Origin: an uncultured Saprospirales bacterium
GTDB lineage: Bacteria; Bacteroidota; Bacteroidia; Chitinophagales; Saprospiraceae
DNA: 37,074 nucleotides
Direction of reading: 5' to 3'
Assembly (NCBI GenBank): GCA_913061325.1
Contig: CAJXUU010000013.1
Span: 1 to 37,074, forward strand
Position 1 is the stretch's first letter; the number at the start of each line of letters is the position of its first letter. The translations under genes and the position numbers were made by a program. The notes beneath the pieces are model-generated. The model saw only the letters and a program-made list of their open reading frames with translations. It made no database searches and was not told the DNA's origin. Of the stretch, positions 8,154 through 17,117 are shown piece by piece.

Positions 8154-9908
8154 TTAATACTTTTGAAATAATTTAGATTGCGTACCACTCTTCGTTTTTA
8201 CAGACAAAATGTACGTTCCTGTCTTATAATATTCTGTGTTGATTGTTTGAGACTTTCCATGGTCGATTTCATTTCCTATTAAATCAAATGTTCTCCAAGA
8301 AAAATCCTCCTCTACAATATCAATCGTTACTTGATTAATAGCAGGGTTTGGATAGATTGATAGGTCTTGTGATCGATGTAAATTAATGGTAGATGTAGAT
8401 ATTAAGGGATCTACATAAATATCTCCATTAGTAAAAAAACCTTCTACAAGTGTAATTTTTTGATTTGATGGAATATCATACATTATATCTATGTGACCAG
8501 TAGGCCAAAGGAGCTTGATTGAATCTATTTGACTGACTCCTCCAAGCCCGATCAAAAGATTGGAACTATTTTGCCCCATGAATCCGATTCCACAATGTGT
8601 ATAGTGATACTGGTAACCATTCTCATAGAATAACTCAACAGAAGTACCAATAGCATCCCGATTTGAAAGAACACCTTGTAAACCAATTTTGATCCAGTTA
8701 TTTTCACCTCCTGACGATGACCACAATTGAGAATTAAAATATTCGGAATTATTAACAACAATATCAGCTACGCCATCATTGTTCCAATCTCCAATCGCAT
8801 TTGTGAAACTTCGAACTGTATCTCCTACTAACCCTTCTGTAGCGGGATCAAAGAATCCGGATTGATCATTAATATAGAGCTTACTACTTATAACATCACT
8901 GCCAATCAACATGCCACTGACATATAAGTCTTGCCATCCATCATTGTTAGCATCAAGAAAATTGGCACCCCATCCTATACCATAGAAACCAACTCCCCTA
9001 TCTCCTGCTTCCTCTTCGAATGTATATGTATTCGAGTCTGTATTACATGTTAATAATGCACTGCCTGAAGGTGTATTAGTTATATAAATGTCTTGTAGTC
9101 CATTGTTGTCAATATCTCCGATGGCAACATTCATAGCATCTATTTCTAGATCTGCATTACATGCTTCACTTACGTCTTCAAATATTCCTGTATCATTCAT
9201 CAAGAGTGTATTCCCTTTATCGCGATCGTTGGCAATATAAATGTCAGGCCAGTTATCTTTATTGTAATCAAAGAAAGCAGAACAGAAAGGAAGCTTACCT
9301 GTGTCATCTGCATGAGTGTAATAGGTCCGCTCTTCAAAAGTGCCATCTCCATTATTCTTGAAAAGTCTATTTTTATGACCTGTAGAACTTGCCCCACTAT
9401 TTCTAGCGGTGTAATACAAATCTAAGTGACCATCACGATTGTAGTCACCCCAAATAGCTCCAAAAGACCGAACAGAATCTACTGGAAGTCCGCTAGAAAT
9501 AGTTTCATCTGTGAAATTCATGAGACCATCATTCTTATATAACTTATTGTATCCGTCAAATTCTGCCACATAAAAATCCTTATCTCCATCGTTATCATAG
9601 TCAACCCATATTACTGATTTTGCTTTGGCAATATTTGTTATACCTAAATCCACTTTTTCGAATCCAGATCCGATATTTTTATAAAAATGAATAAGCTCTC
9701 CCTCTCCTGTAGCTAATGTGATATCATCATTGCCATCCATATCAAAATCATAAAAACTGGAGCCTCCTCCAGAATTGTTTAGGATATAAGTATGATCTAT
9801 ACCTACAGACGAAGCGACATTGCTATACTGGTATGATTGACATAATCCAGCTACAGAAAACCCCATAATTAATAGGGTAGAAAATAAACAGTTAATAATT
9901 TTATTCAT
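8154..9908 (-). CDS. Secreted FG-GAP/VCBS-repeat protein with ASPIC/UnbV domain and T9SS signal (paralogue)
   Basis: This 584-residue protein has the same plan as its downstream neighbour: a signal peptide (LLIMGFSVAGLCQS), a series of DxDxDG loops (YDFDMDGNDDITLATG, DYDNDGDKDFYVAE, DYNRDGHLDLYYT, DIDNNGLQDIYITN, DANNDGWQDLYVSG, DWNNDGVADIVVNN), an ASPIC/UnbV domain around residues 400-480 (WIKIGLQGVLSNRDAIGTSV to DSIKLLWPTGH), and a type A T9SS tail (LSIYPNPAINQVTIDI to SKLFQKY). The loops predict a calcium-stabilised beta-propeller displayed outside the cell. The two genes probably arose by tandem duplication followed by strong divergence, and form one operon reading from about 9935 to 6286. 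An antisense frame inside the gene is a shadow. Confidence 0.88.
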   Translation of the reverse strand: MNKIINCLFSTLLIMGFSVAGLCQSYQYSNVASSVGIDHTYILNNSGGGSSFYDFDMDGNDDITLATGEGELIHFYKNIGSGFEKVDLGITNIAKAKSVIWVDYDNDGDKDFYVAEFDGYNKLYKNDGLMNFTDETISSGLPVDSVRSFGAIWGDYNRDGHLDLYYTARNSGASSTGHKNRLFKNNGDGTFEERTYYTHADDTGKLPFCSAFFDYNKDNWPDIYIANDRDKGNTLLMNDTGIFEDVSEACNADLEIDAMNVAIGDIDNNGLQDIYITNTPSGSALLTCNTDSNTYTFEEEAGDRGVGFYGIGWGANFLDANNDGWQDLYVSGMLIGSDVISSKLYINDQSGFFDPATEGLVGDTVRSFTNAIGDWNNDGVADIVVNNSEYFNSQLWSSSGGENNWIKIGLQGVLSNRDAIGTSVELFYENGYQYHYTHCGIGFMGQNSSNLLIGLGGVSQIDSIKLLWPTGHIDIMYDIPSNQKITLVEGFFTNGDIYVDPLISTSTINLHRSQDLSIYPNPAINQVTIDIVEEDFSWRTFDLIGNEIDHGKSQTINTEYYKTGTYILSVKTKSGTQSKLFQKY

Positions 9909-9940
9909 GTGTTATTGCTTTTGCATTTATCTGCAATCGC

Positions 9941-9969
9941 TAAAGGTAAATACATAATACATATTTCAA
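9941..9969 (-). promoter_or_regulatory. Candidate promoter for the UnbV-repeat operon
   Basis: On the minus strand TTG (9969-9967) is followed after 18 bases by TACCTTTA (9948-9941), one base off the Bacteroidota -7 consensus TAnnTTTG with correct spacing. It lies 33 bases ahead of the ATG at 9908. The rest of the divergent gap 9909-10198 shows no other clear signal. Confidence 0.45.
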
Positions 9970-10198
9970 TAAATATTTCTTAGTTGTTTTTGTTCAAACT
10001 CCAAGATTCTCAGGGCTTGAGGGTAGTATTATCGAATTTCAGATTCCATTTAGCTTCATTTCTTATTATCTTGATAAATATCATATGTTTTCACGATACT
10101 TGCAGTTATAAATGAGAAGCTTTTTTTGCGTTTCAAGCGTTATCAAGAGTAGCATATTAGATAATTGAATGTTGTTCTCAATAATTAGATTTATTATA

Positions 10199-12652
10199 AT
10201 GATTAAGATAGATAAGTATTCGATCCTGTTTTTTGTAATTGGAATATTGACTTTTGCATCATTCACGATTTTACCGACATCCAAAATGGATGAATTAGTT
10301 GAAAAATGGGAAAAGAGACTTTATGGGTATCCACAAACTAAAGTTTATGTGCATACTGATAAACCATATTATACGATAGGCGATGATATTTGGTTTTCAG
10401 TTTATGTTACTAATTCTAGTGATCACTCTTCAAAGAGTGTTTCTAATCTGGCATATGTTACGCTGGAAGATGAAAATGGATATATGTTTGAAGAGAGAAA
10501 TATTGAATTGGATGGTCGATTTGGTAAGGGAGACTTTAAAATAGACTCTAAGATCAAACCAGGTAAAATTGTATTAAAAGCGTTTACAAATTACATGAGA
10601 AATTATGATGAAGAATACATATTCTCTAAAGAAATCCTTGTGCTTAGTAATGACGATTCTGAAGAATATTTAGATGATCGTATTATAAAAACTAATACGA
10701 ATGAGATGAAATTCTATCCAGAAGGAGGAGAATTGGTTGCTGGACTTTTATCAAAAGTTGCATTTGAATTGCCCACTAATAGAAGAGGAGACTTAGAACT
10801 TAAGAATAGAAACGATGAAACAATATTAGTAACAAAGCCTTCAGCTCAAGGTATAGGTTACTTTACATTTACACCTCAATTAGGCGAAAGTTACTATGTA
10901 GAATTAAATAGAGAAAAAAATGAACTACCGAAAGTAAGATCAGAAGGCTACGGGTTAAAAATCAATAATTTAAATTCAAGTAACTTGTTTATTGATGTGG
11001 AATGCTCCAAAAATATCAATTTAGATGGAGCTTTCATTATAGGTCATATTAGGGGAGAGATATTTCTTAAGCAAGATAGTCTTTATGGCAAGACAGCCCG
11101 GTTAAAAATAGATAAATCAATTTTACCGGATGGAGTCGCTCAGATAACATTATTTACTAATGGAGGAAAACCGGTGGCAGAACGAACAATGTTTTTAGAT
11201 CATCCAGCAAATGAAGTCAAGGTTACCTCCGATATCCCATATGAGTATTTGAATAGAAGACAGAAAGCGGATTTATCAGTTCAATTAAGAGATTCAAAAG
11301 ACAAACCTATTGATGGAGACTTTTCTGTCACTATTGTAGATAATTCTACTATTAAAGGAAATAAAAAAGCTATTAATATTAAATCATATATGTTATTAGC
11401 ATCAGAGTTTTCTCAATATATCGATAATCCGAATCAATACTTTGCTGATCAAAGTAAGAAATCAAAGTTTTTATTGGACTTACAGATGATGACAAAAGGC
11501 TGGACTAGATTTAAGTGGGAAGATATGAGTAATCTTAATGACCCATATATAGAGTTCATTCCTGAATCTGGATTTACTATTTCTGGCTTAGTTCTATATA
11601 AAGGAGATCCTGTAGAAGCCAATGTTGAGCTAATCACAATGAATGAATCCATGATTGCCGAAGTAATAAAAACTAATCCAGATGGATCATTTAGAATTAC
11701 GGGTATCCATCTTCTACCAAACACCAATTTATTTTTGAAAGCAAGTATTCCAAATTTTGATGTAAGTAAAGAAGGGAAAACTGATGACGTTAGACTAGTA
11801 ATTAATAGTACAAACCTAACTGACATCGAAACTAAAAATATCATAAAATATAAAGGTGAATCAAGTAATGAGGTCTTAATAGAATATGTCGCAATAAGTA
11901 AGAGTAGCCAAATTCAAGATAGTATGTATGCAAGCATGTTTATTGAATTAGAGGAAGTATCAATCTCAGCAAAGAAACTGACGAGAGATCAAAAGCTCAG
12001 AATTGAAAGAGGTATAGTTCATTCACATTATGATAAAAGAATATTTATGGATTCTATTATGGAGATGAGTCCATATAAATCTGTTTTTGAGATTGTCCGA
12101 GATGCAATTCCTGGTGTACAAGTTGTTGGTAACCCCGGATTCGACCAAAGATTTAGATTCCGTGGTGGATCAAATACCATAAGTGGTAGTTTGGATGCAG
12201 AAGTTTTGATCGATGGAGTGAGATCAAGTATCCAATCATTAAATGCAATGAACCCAACAATGATAGAATTTGTGGATATTCTTAAAGGCCTCTCTTCTAC
12301 AGCTATATATAATGCACCCAATGGTATAGTAGCTATTTATACAAAACAGGGGAGTAACACGTATAGTGATGGATTATTTAGCAGACCTGATTATGTTGCA
12401 TATCTTACACACGATGGTTATTATTTTGCAAGGGAATTTTATCATCCTGATTATGGTAGTGCATTTGCTGGTAATGAAAAAGTCGATATGAGGACAACAC
12501 TATATTGGAATCCAAGAGTGACGACTGAGAATGGAAATGGTAGTATCGGGTTTTATACTGCTGATAATGTCACTGATTACCTTATTGAAATTCAAGGATT
12601 AACTAAAGATGGGCGTCCTTTTGTATATTATGATGACCTCACAGTAAAATAG
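10199..12652 (+). CDS. Envelope protein with macroglobulin-like (MG2) domain and TonB plug-like domain
   Basis: The product has 817 residues from ATG 10199, or 827 from an in-frame ATG at 10169. I prefer 10199 because it gives a normal signal peptide or anchor (IDKYSILFFVIGILTFASF). Near the N-terminus, KVYVHTDKPYYTIGDDIWFS starts an MG2 domain like that of alpha-2-macroglobulins. Beta-sandwich-like sequence follows, with a carboxypeptidase-regulatory-like part around GFTISGLVLYKGDPVEANVE. About residues 620-720 resemble a TonB receptor plug: FEIVRDAIPGVQVVG, RFRGGSN, EVLIDGV and VDILKGLSSTAIYNAPNGIV. No beta-barrel follows, only ~95 residues with TLYWNPRVTTENGNGSIGFY. It is therefore not a transporter by itself. 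The family occurs in Bacteroidota but its role is unknown to me. It is a single-gene unit upstream of xerC. Confidence 0.85.
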   Translation: MIKIDKYSILFFVIGILTFASFTILPTSKMDELVEKWEKRLYGYPQTKVYVHTDKPYYTIGDDIWFSVYVTNSSDHSSKSVSNLAYVTLEDENGYMFEERNIELDGRFGKGDFKIDSKIKPGKIVLKAFTNYMRNYDEEYIFSKEILVLSNDDSEEYLDDRIIKTNTNEMKFYPEGGELVAGLLSKVAFELPTNRRGDLELKNRNDETILVTKPSAQGIGYFTFTPQLGESYYVELNREKNELPKVRSEGYGLKINNLNSSNLFIDVECSKNINLDGAFIIGHIRGEIFLKQDSLYGKTARLKIDKSILPDGVAQITLFTNGGKPVAERTMFLDHPANEVKVTSDIPYEYLNRRQKADLSVQLRDSKDKPIDGDFSVTIVDNSTIKGNKKAINIKSYMLLASEFSQYIDNPNQYFADQSKKSKFLLDLQMMTKGWTRFKWEDMSNLNDPYIEFIPESGFTISGLVLYKGDPVEANVELITMNESMIAEVIKTNPDGSFRITGIHLLPNTNLFLKASIPNFDVSKEGKTDDVRLVINSTNLTDIETKNIIKYKGESSNEVLIEYVAISKSSQIQDSMYASMFIELEEVSISAKKLTRDQKLRIERGIVHSHYDKRIFMDSIMEMSPYKSVFEIVRDAIPGVQVVGNPGFDQRFRFRGGSNTISGSLDAEVLIDGVRSSIQSLNAMNPTMIEFVDILKGLSSTAIYNAPNGIVAIYTKQGSNTYSDGLFSRPDYVAYLTHDGYYFAREFYHPDYGSAFAGNEKVDMRTTLYWNPRVTTENGNGSIGFYTADNVTDYLIEIQGLTKDGRPFVYYDDLTVK

Positions 12653-12704
12653 TTACAGATTTAAAGGAATGATTGTTGCGGTATTTAATAAAGAGATATT
12701 GCAA

Positions 12705-13598
12705 ATGAAAAAACTTCTAGAAGACTTTTTAGAATATATGGGAGTGATCAAAAAAAGATCGCAGCATACTGTTATTTCTTATCGAAATGATATTCTTTCA
12801 TTTATTTCATATGTATCAGAGCAATATGAAATTGAGGAAATTAACGCAGCAAATCATTTGATGATTAGGTCTTGGATAGTAAAATTAAAATCAGATGGTG
12901 TTTCTAATGTAAGTGTAAATAGGAAGATATCTGCTTTGAAATCGTTTTATAAATACTTAAGAAGAAAAGAACTTGTCGAGAAAAATCCTATGGCGAAAGT
13001 TCAATCAATGAAAAAACCTAAGCGACTTCCATCCTTTGTTCCAGAAAAGAAGATGGAGTATCTAATTGAATCTAAGCTAGGAGAAAAGACTTTTTCAGAA
13101 TTAAGAAATGAACTTATTATTGAGTTATTATACTTGACAGGGATAAGACGCAGTGAGCTTCAAAATCTCACTTTTTCGGACCTGAATACTGCAAGAATGG
13201 AAATCAAAGTGCTGGGAAAAGGAAATAAAGAGCGAATGTGCCCGATTTCAAATCCATTTTTATTGAAACTTGAAAAATACAAAGAATCTTTACTGGAAGA
13301 ATTTGGATCACTTGATCATGATTTTGTCTTTGTAACAGACAAAGGAAAAAAGGTATACCCAAAGTTGATTTTTAATATTGTTACTAAGAAGCTAAAGTCT
13401 ATCAACGCTTCTGAGAAGACCAGCCCTCATGTGTTGCGACATACTTTCGCTACTCATTTATCTTCCAATGGTGCTGAGCTTAATTCTGTAAAGGAATTGT
13501 TGGGTCATGCAAGTTTAGCGGCGACTCAAGTTTATACACATAATTCTATTGAGAGATTAAAGAAGGAGTATAAAAGGGCTCATCCGCTAGGGGAATAG
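12705..13598 (+). CDS. xerC: Tyrosine recombinase of the XerC/XerD type
   Basis: The product has 297 residues from ATG 12705; an ATG at 12669 would add twelve. The later start gives the usual XerC N-terminus (KKLLEDFLEYMGVIKKRSQ, then HTVISYRNDI). An N-terminal SAM-like DNA-binding domain is followed by the catalytic domain. Numbered from 12669, all active-site residues are present: Arg160 (TGIRRSEL), Lys184 (GKGNKER), His254 and Arg257 (HVLRHTFATH), His280 (LLGHASL) and nucleophile Tyr289 (VYTH). Xer recombinases resolve chromosome dimers at dif sites before division. No integron, phage or transposon context is seen, and the position ahead of hpf and the tRNA-tuf cluster is the conserved housekeeping one, so a mobile-element integrase is unlikely. 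XerC versus XerD cannot be fixed from sequence alone. Confidence 0.9.
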   Translation: MKKLLEDFLEYMGVIKKRSQHTVISYRNDILSFISYVSEQYEIEEINAANHLMIRSWIVKLKSDGVSNVSVNRKISALKSFYKYLRRKELVEKNPMAKVQSMKKPKRLPSFVPEKKMEYLIESKLGEKTFSELRNELIIELLYLTGIRRSELQNLTFSDLNTARMEIKVLGKGNKERMCPISNPFLLKLEKYKESLLEEFGSLDHDFVFVTDKGKKVYPKLIFNIVTKKLKSINASEKTSPHVLRHTFATHLSSNGAELNSVKELLGHASLAATQVYTHNSIERLKKEYKRAHPLGE

Positions 13599-13679
13599 TA
13601 GGTGAAAAAAATATTATTATTCATAAATTCCTTATTGTCAAAATGATACATAGATAAAATTCTATTTGTGAAAAAACGA

Positions 13680-13710
13680 TTTGCTTTATTCGATCAATAA
13701 GCCTATTTTG
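13680..13710 (+). promoter_or_regulatory. Candidate promoter for hpf
   Basis: TTTG (13680-13683) and TATTTTG (13704-13710), a near match to TAnnTTTG lacking one T, are 20 bases apart. The pair ends 26 bases before the hpf ATG. The call rests on fit to the Bacteroidota consensus only. Confidence 0.35.
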
Positions 13711-13736
13711 TACTTATAATCAAAATCAATAAATAT

Positions 13737-14033
13737 ATGAGTGTAACTATTAATAATGTAGGATTCAGTGCGGATGAAAAATTGAAAGGGTTTATTGAAA
13801 CTAAGCTAAACAAGTTGAATAGATACTTTAATCGAATTACAAATAGCACAGTTTACTTAAAATTGGAAAATTCTGGGCAAGTAAGAGACAAAGTAGTGGA
13901 GGTCACAGTATCCGTCCCCGGCAAAGTTTTGGTCTCTAAGGCAGAAGATAAAACATTCGAGGGGGCTGTAGATGAATGTACATCAAGCTTAGAACGACAA
14001 CTAAAAAAATATAAAGAAAAAATGGTGAATTAA
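13737..14033 (+). CDS. hpf: Ribosome hibernation-promoting factor, short form (HPF/RaiA family)
   Basis: This 98-residue protein matches the HPF/YfiA fold: a beta-strand (VTINNVGFSADEKL), a helix (KGFIETKLNKLNRYF), strands around STVYLKLENS and KVVEVTVSVPGK, and a basic C-terminal helix (VDECTSSLERQLKKYKEK). Family members bind the decoding centre of the 30S subunit in stationary phase and silence the ribosome. The length matches the short form, which has no C-terminal dimerisation domain, so 100S formation by the long-HPF mechanism is not expected. It lies between xerC and the tRNA-tuf cluster, the usual place in Bacteroidota, and is closed by its own terminator. Confidence 0.9.
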   Translation: MSVTINNVGFSADEKLKGFIETKLNKLNRYFNRITNSTVYLKLENSGQVRDKVVEVTVSVPGKVLVSKAEDKTFEGAVDECTSSLERQLKKYKEKMVN

Positions 14034-14077
14034 TACTTAGGCGTCGACTACCTAATAATTAGGTAAAATGCAAACTT

Positions 14078-14120
14078 GAGCCATTAAATATAGGTCAAAC
14101 TATAGTTAATGGCTCTTTTT
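14078..14120 (+). terminator. Terminator after hpf
   Basis: GAGCCATTAA (14078-14087) and TTAATGGCTC (14106-14115) form a perfect 10-bp stem that can be extended inward, followed by TTTTT. A smaller palindrome, ACCTAATAATTAGGT, lies just upstream at 14050-14064. Confidence 0.85.
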
Positions 14121-14218
14121 ATTTTGTGGCAGTGGCTTTGGAATGTTAAGCTGGAAATAAAATAAAAAAATAGTTAACCTTTTTTGAAAAAAATGTTTTC
14201 CAATTAAAATAATTGTAT

Positions 14219-14226
14219 TACTTTTG
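14219..14226 (+). promoter_or_regulatory. -7 promoter box for the tRNA-tuf transcription unit
   Basis: TACTTTTG is a perfect match to the Bacteroidota -7 consensus TAnnTTTG. It lies 49 bases before the first tRNA and after the hpf terminator. No clear -33 TTG at the usual distance is visible. Confidence 0.5.
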
Positions 14227-14275
14227 CAACGCTTTTCAGATAAGGATCTGATATATGGCTTGAAATAATGTAATT

Positions 14276-14349
14276 GCCGATGTAGCTCAGTTGGCCAGAG
14301 CAGCTGATTTGTAATCAGCGGGTCGGGGGTTCGAATCCCTCCATCGGCT
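14276..14349 (+). tRNA. tRNA-Thr (anticodon TGT)
   Basis: This is a 74-nt cloverleaf. The acceptor arm GCCGATG pairs with CATCGGC and the discriminator is T. Anticodon stem GCTGA/TCAGC encloses loop TTTGTAA with anticodon TGT. The T arm GGGGGTTCGAATCCCTC is canonical. The 3' CCA is not encoded. Confidence 0.97.
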
Positions 14350-14373
14350 CACTTTTTTGTGAATAAAAAGTAT

Positions 14374-14455
14374 GGGGGTGCGCCACAGTGGGAGAGGTGG
14401 GCAGGACTGTAAATCCTGTGCTTAGGCTGAGTAGGTTCGAATCCTACCACCCCCA
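14374..14455 (+). tRNA. tRNA-Tyr (anticodon GTA)
   Basis: This is an 82-nt class II tRNA with a long variable arm. The acceptor arm GGGGGTG pairs with CACCCCC and the discriminator is A. Anticodon stem CAGGA/TCCTG encloses loop CTGTAAA with anticodon GTA. No encoded CCA. Confidence 0.97.
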
Positions 14456-14481
14456 CACATTCACAAAAGGTAATTTAATAA

Positions 14482-14554
14482 GCGGGAGTAGCTCAGTTGG
14501 TAGAGCATCAGCCTTCCAAGCTGAGGGTCGCGGGTTCGAGTCTCGTCTCCCGCT
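14482..14554 (+). tRNA. tRNA-Gly (anticodon TCC)
   Basis: This is a 73-nt tRNA. The acceptor arm GCGGGAG pairs with CTCCCGC and the discriminator is T. Anticodon stem TCAGC/GCTGA encloses loop CTTCCAA with anticodon TCC. No encoded CCA. Confidence 0.97.
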
Positions 14555-14601
14555 CAATAAAATTGTTCGCCTTTTGAGGTTGCGTCGTTAATTAAATAAT
14601 T

Positions 14602-14673
14602 GCCGATGTAGCTCAGAGGTAGAGCACGTCCATGGTAAGGACGGGGTCGGGGGTTCAAATCCCTTCATCGGCT
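14602..14673 (+). tRNA. tRNA-Thr (anticodon GGT)
   Basis: This is a 72-nt tRNA whose acceptor arm is the same as that of the first tRNA-Thr (GCCGATG/CATCGGC, discriminator T). Anticodon stem CGTCC/GGACG encloses loop ATGGTAA with anticodon GGT. Together with the TGT species it can read all Thr codons except perhaps ACG. It ends 61 bases before tuf and is probably cotranscribed. No encoded CCA. Confidence 0.97.
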
Positions 14674-14734
14674 CAAAATTACCGAAGAATAATTTTTTAA
14701 ACAATTTTTATAATTTTTATTAAACAGTTATCCA

Positions 14735-15931
14735 ATGGCTAAAGAAACTTTTCAACGGACCAAACCTCACGTCAATGTCGGTACGATCGGCCACGTGGAT
14801 CATGGTAAAACAACACTAACCGCAGCAATAACTTATGTATTGGCTGAGGAAAATGGATCAGAAAAGATGAGTTACGATTCTATCGATTCAGCTCCAGAAG
14901 AAAAAGAAAGAGGTATTACAATCAATACTGCTCACGTTGAGTACGAAACTGCGAACAGACACTACGCTCACGTAGATTGTCCTGGTCACGCAGATTACGT
15001 AAAGAACATGGTAACGGGTGCGGCTCAGATGGATGGTGCTATACTAGTAGTTGCGGCTACAGATGGTCCTATGCCTCAAACAAGAGAGCACATTCTACTT
15101 TGTAGACAAGTAGGTGTACCTAAGATTGTAGTATTCATGAATAAAGTGGATCTTGTTGACGATCCTGAAATGCTTGAACTGGTAGAAATGGAAGTAAGAG
15201 AACTTCTTGATCAGTACAAGTTTGATGGAGATAATGCTTCAGTAATCCAAGGTTCTGCACTTAAGGCTCTTGAAGGAGACGCTGATGCAGCTTTGCAAAT
15301 CAAAGAATTGATGGCTGCTGTTGATGCTGATATTCCTGAGCCAATAAGAGATGTAGAAAAGCCTTTCTTAATGCCTATTGAGGATGTATTCTCAATTACT
15401 GGTAGAGGAACAGTAGCTACAGGTAGAATTGAAAGAGGTGTGATTAATACTGCAGATCCAGTTGAGATCATCGGTATGCAAGCAGCAGATGCTAAGCCAC
15501 TTACTTCAGTATGTACAGGTGTAGAAATGTTCAGAAAGATCCTTGATAGAGGAGAAGCTGGTGATAACGCTGGTCTACTTCTTAGAGGTATTGAAAAAGA
15601 TATGATCAAAAGAGGAATGGTAATCTGTAAGCCAGGTTCTGTAACTCCTCACTCTCATTTCAAATGTGAAGTGTATGTATTAGGAAAAGATGAAGGTGGA
15701 CGTCACACTCCATTTTTTAACGGATATAGACCACAGTTTTACTTCAGAACTACTGATGTAACTGGTGATGTATCTCTTCCAGGCGGAGTAGAAATGGTAA
15801 TGCCAGGTGATAACGTTACACTTGAAGTGAAACTTATCAACCCTATTGCGATGGATAAAGGACTTAGATTTGCAATTAGAGAAGGTGGTAGAACCGTAGG
15901 TGCAGGTCAAGTAACTGAAATTATTGATTAA
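14735..15931 (+). CDS. tuf: Translation elongation factor Tu
   Basis: This 398-residue GTPase delivers aminoacyl-tRNA to the ribosomal A site. The G motifs are intact: GHVDHGKT (residues 19-26), the switch region with [19 protein letters not shown] and NKVD. Domains 2 and 3 follow, with [13 protein letters not shown] and the C-terminal [11 protein letters not shown]. Length and start ([20 protein letters not shown]) are typical for Bacteroidota. It follows four tRNA genes, giving the common tRNA-tuf unit, and is closed by a strong hairpin terminator. No second tuf copy is in the window. Confidence 0.99.
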   Translation: MAKETFQRTKPHVNVGTIGHVDHGKTTLTAAITYVLAEENGSEKMSYDSIDSAPEEKERGITINTAHVEYETANRHYAHVDCPGHADYVKNMVTGAAQMDGAILVVAATDGPMPQTREHILLCRQVGVPKIVVFMNKVDLVDDPEMLELVEMEVRELLDQYKFDGDNASVIQGSALKALEGDADAALQIKELMAAVDADIPEPIRDVEKPFLMPIEDVFSITGRGTVATGRIERGVINTADPVEIIGMQAADAKPLTSVCTGVEMFRKILDRGEAGDNAGLLLRGIEKDMIKRGMVICKPGSVTPHSHFKCEVYVLGKDEGGRHTPFFNGYRPQFYFRTTDVTGDVSLPGGVEMVMPGDNVTLEVKLINPIAMDKGLRFAIREGGRTVGAGQVTEIID

Positions 15932-15975
15932 TAGCTGACTATCTTTTTAAAGATATATTAAGCTTTGAATATAAA

Positions 15976-16007
15976 TTAAGCACTCGATTATCGGGTGCTT
16001 AATTTTT
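15976..16007 (+). terminator. Terminator after tuf
   Basis: TTAAGCAC (15976-15983) pairs with GTGCTTAA (15995-16002), and the inner CGA/TCG extends the stem through a T-G pair. TTTTT follows at 16003-16007. It separates the tRNA-tuf unit from tRNA-Trp-secE. Confidence 0.88.
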
Positions 16008-16119
16008 CATATTGTGGAATGTTGTATTAAAGAATACTTTTATATGTTTCTCAATATCCTCTGATTGATTATTTATCATTTTCAAACAAGTGTTGATTGT
16101 TTTAAATAATCATTCAGAA

Positions 16120-16192
<73 letters not shown>

Positions 16193-16259
16193 CTAAATAG
16201 GTTTTATCTGAAGTAGCCGTGATCATTGATGGTCATGAGACTTTATAAACATATATAAC

Positions 16260-16460
16260 ATGAATGATTTTTTCTTGTATATTAAAGAAAGCTATAATGA
16301 GCTAGTACACAATGTAACTTGGCCTACATGGTCTGAGCTTACATCAAATGCAGTATTAGTTATTGTTGCTTCAATAATTTTTGCATTGGTTGTCTTCGGA
16401 CTTGATACTGTGTCAAATCAGTCATTAAAGTTTATTTATTCGCTTGCAAGTAATAAATAA
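16260..16460 (+). CDS. secE: Preprotein translocase subunit SecE
   Basis: This 66-residue protein is the short single-membrane-span SecE. The amphipathic helix (IKESYNELVHNVTWPTWSEL) carries the conserved V-T-W-P motif that lies along the inner face of the membrane and clamps SecY. One transmembrane segment follows (AVLVIVASIIFALVVFGLDTV). The gene lies 3 bases upstream of nusG, so the two are cotranscribed. Confidence 0.95.
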   Translation: MNDFFLYIKESYNELVHNVTWPTWSELTSNAVLVIVASIIFALVVFGLDTVSNQSLKFIYSLASNK

Positions 16461-16463
16461 ACC

Positions 16464-17012
16464 ATGGAAGAAGAAAAAAGATGGTACTCTCTGAGAGTAA
16501 TAAGTGGTAAAGAAAAGAAGATCAAGGAACGTATGGAACTTGAGATTCAAAGAAGTGGATGGGGTGATTTTGTTACCCATATTCTTGTGCCTTCAGAGAA
16601 AGTATATAAAATTAGGAGCGGTAAAAAAGTAATCATGGAGCGTAACATTCTTCCTGGTTATATTTTAGTTGAGGCATATCCGTCTAAATTTTCTGGTGAG
16701 ATTATACAAACGCTGTCTAATATGACCAATGTTATTCACTTTTTGGGTAGAAGTAATCCTATCCCGATGCAGCAATCTGAAGCAAATAGAATGCTCGGTA
16801 AAGTGGATGATTCACAAGACTCAGTAGAAGCTATGATAGAGCCATACTTAGTAGGTGAGACAATAAAGATTATTGATGGACCTTTCAATGACTTCGTTGG
16901 GGATGTCAAGGAAGTAAATGAAGAAAAGAAAAAGCTGACAGTTATAGTAAAGATATTTGGTCGTGGAACCGAAGTCGAGCTTAACTTCATGCAAGTTGAA
17001 AAACAAACATAG
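16464..17012 (+). CDS. nusG: Transcription termination/antitermination factor NusG
   Basis: This 182-residue protein has an N-terminal NGN domain (KRWYSLRVISGKEKKIKERM, with RNILPGYILVEAYP) that binds the RNA polymerase clamp. A linker and a C-terminal KOW domain follow (GETIKIIDGPFNDFVGDVKE to FGRGTEVELNFMQVEK), which contacts NusE or Rho. The start lies 3 bases after the secE stop. Length is normal. Frames antisense to it are shadows. Confidence 0.97.
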   Translation: MEEEKRWYSLRVISGKEKKIKERMELEIQRSGWGDFVTHILVPSEKVYKIRSGKKVIMERNILPGYILVEAYPSKFSGEIIQTLSNMTNVIHFLGRSNPIPMQQSEANRMLGKVDDSQDSVEAMIEPYLVGETIKIIDGPFNDFVGDVKEVNEEKKKLTVIVKIFGRGTEVELNFMQVEKQT

Positions 17013-17026
17013 ACCAAATAAGTCAA

Positions 17027-17076
17027 GTATTTGAAGAATTTCTGTTTCAAGCTTCCCTGAAATAATCGACAAATAC
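17027..17076 (+). promoter_or_regulatory. Possible structured leader of rplK
   Basis: In the 105-base gap between nusG and rplK, GTATTTG (17027-17033) is the exact complement of CAAATAC (17070-17076). A weaker hairpin (TTGAA/TTCAA) lies between the arms. Ribosomal-protein autoregulation often uses such leaders; this one is only a suggestion. Confidence 0.25.
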
Positions 17077-17117
17077 CAAGACGGTCAACATTTATCAATA
17101 GATTAGAATAACAAGAA

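Noticed and set aside
11449-11844. 131-residue minus-strand frame
   Set aside because: It is antisense to the MG2/plug gene, with no signal or motif.
12705-13598. Tyrosine recombinase as sign of a genomic island ending at the nearby tRNA genes
   Set aside because: The protein is XerC/D-like, the gene order with hpf and tuf is the conserved chromosomal one, and no attachment-site repeat of the tRNA 3' ends was found by eye.
14388-14591. 67-residue plus-strand frame
   Set aside because: It runs through the tRNA-Tyr and tRNA-Gly genes and has no protein-like composition; it is a by-product of the tRNAs.
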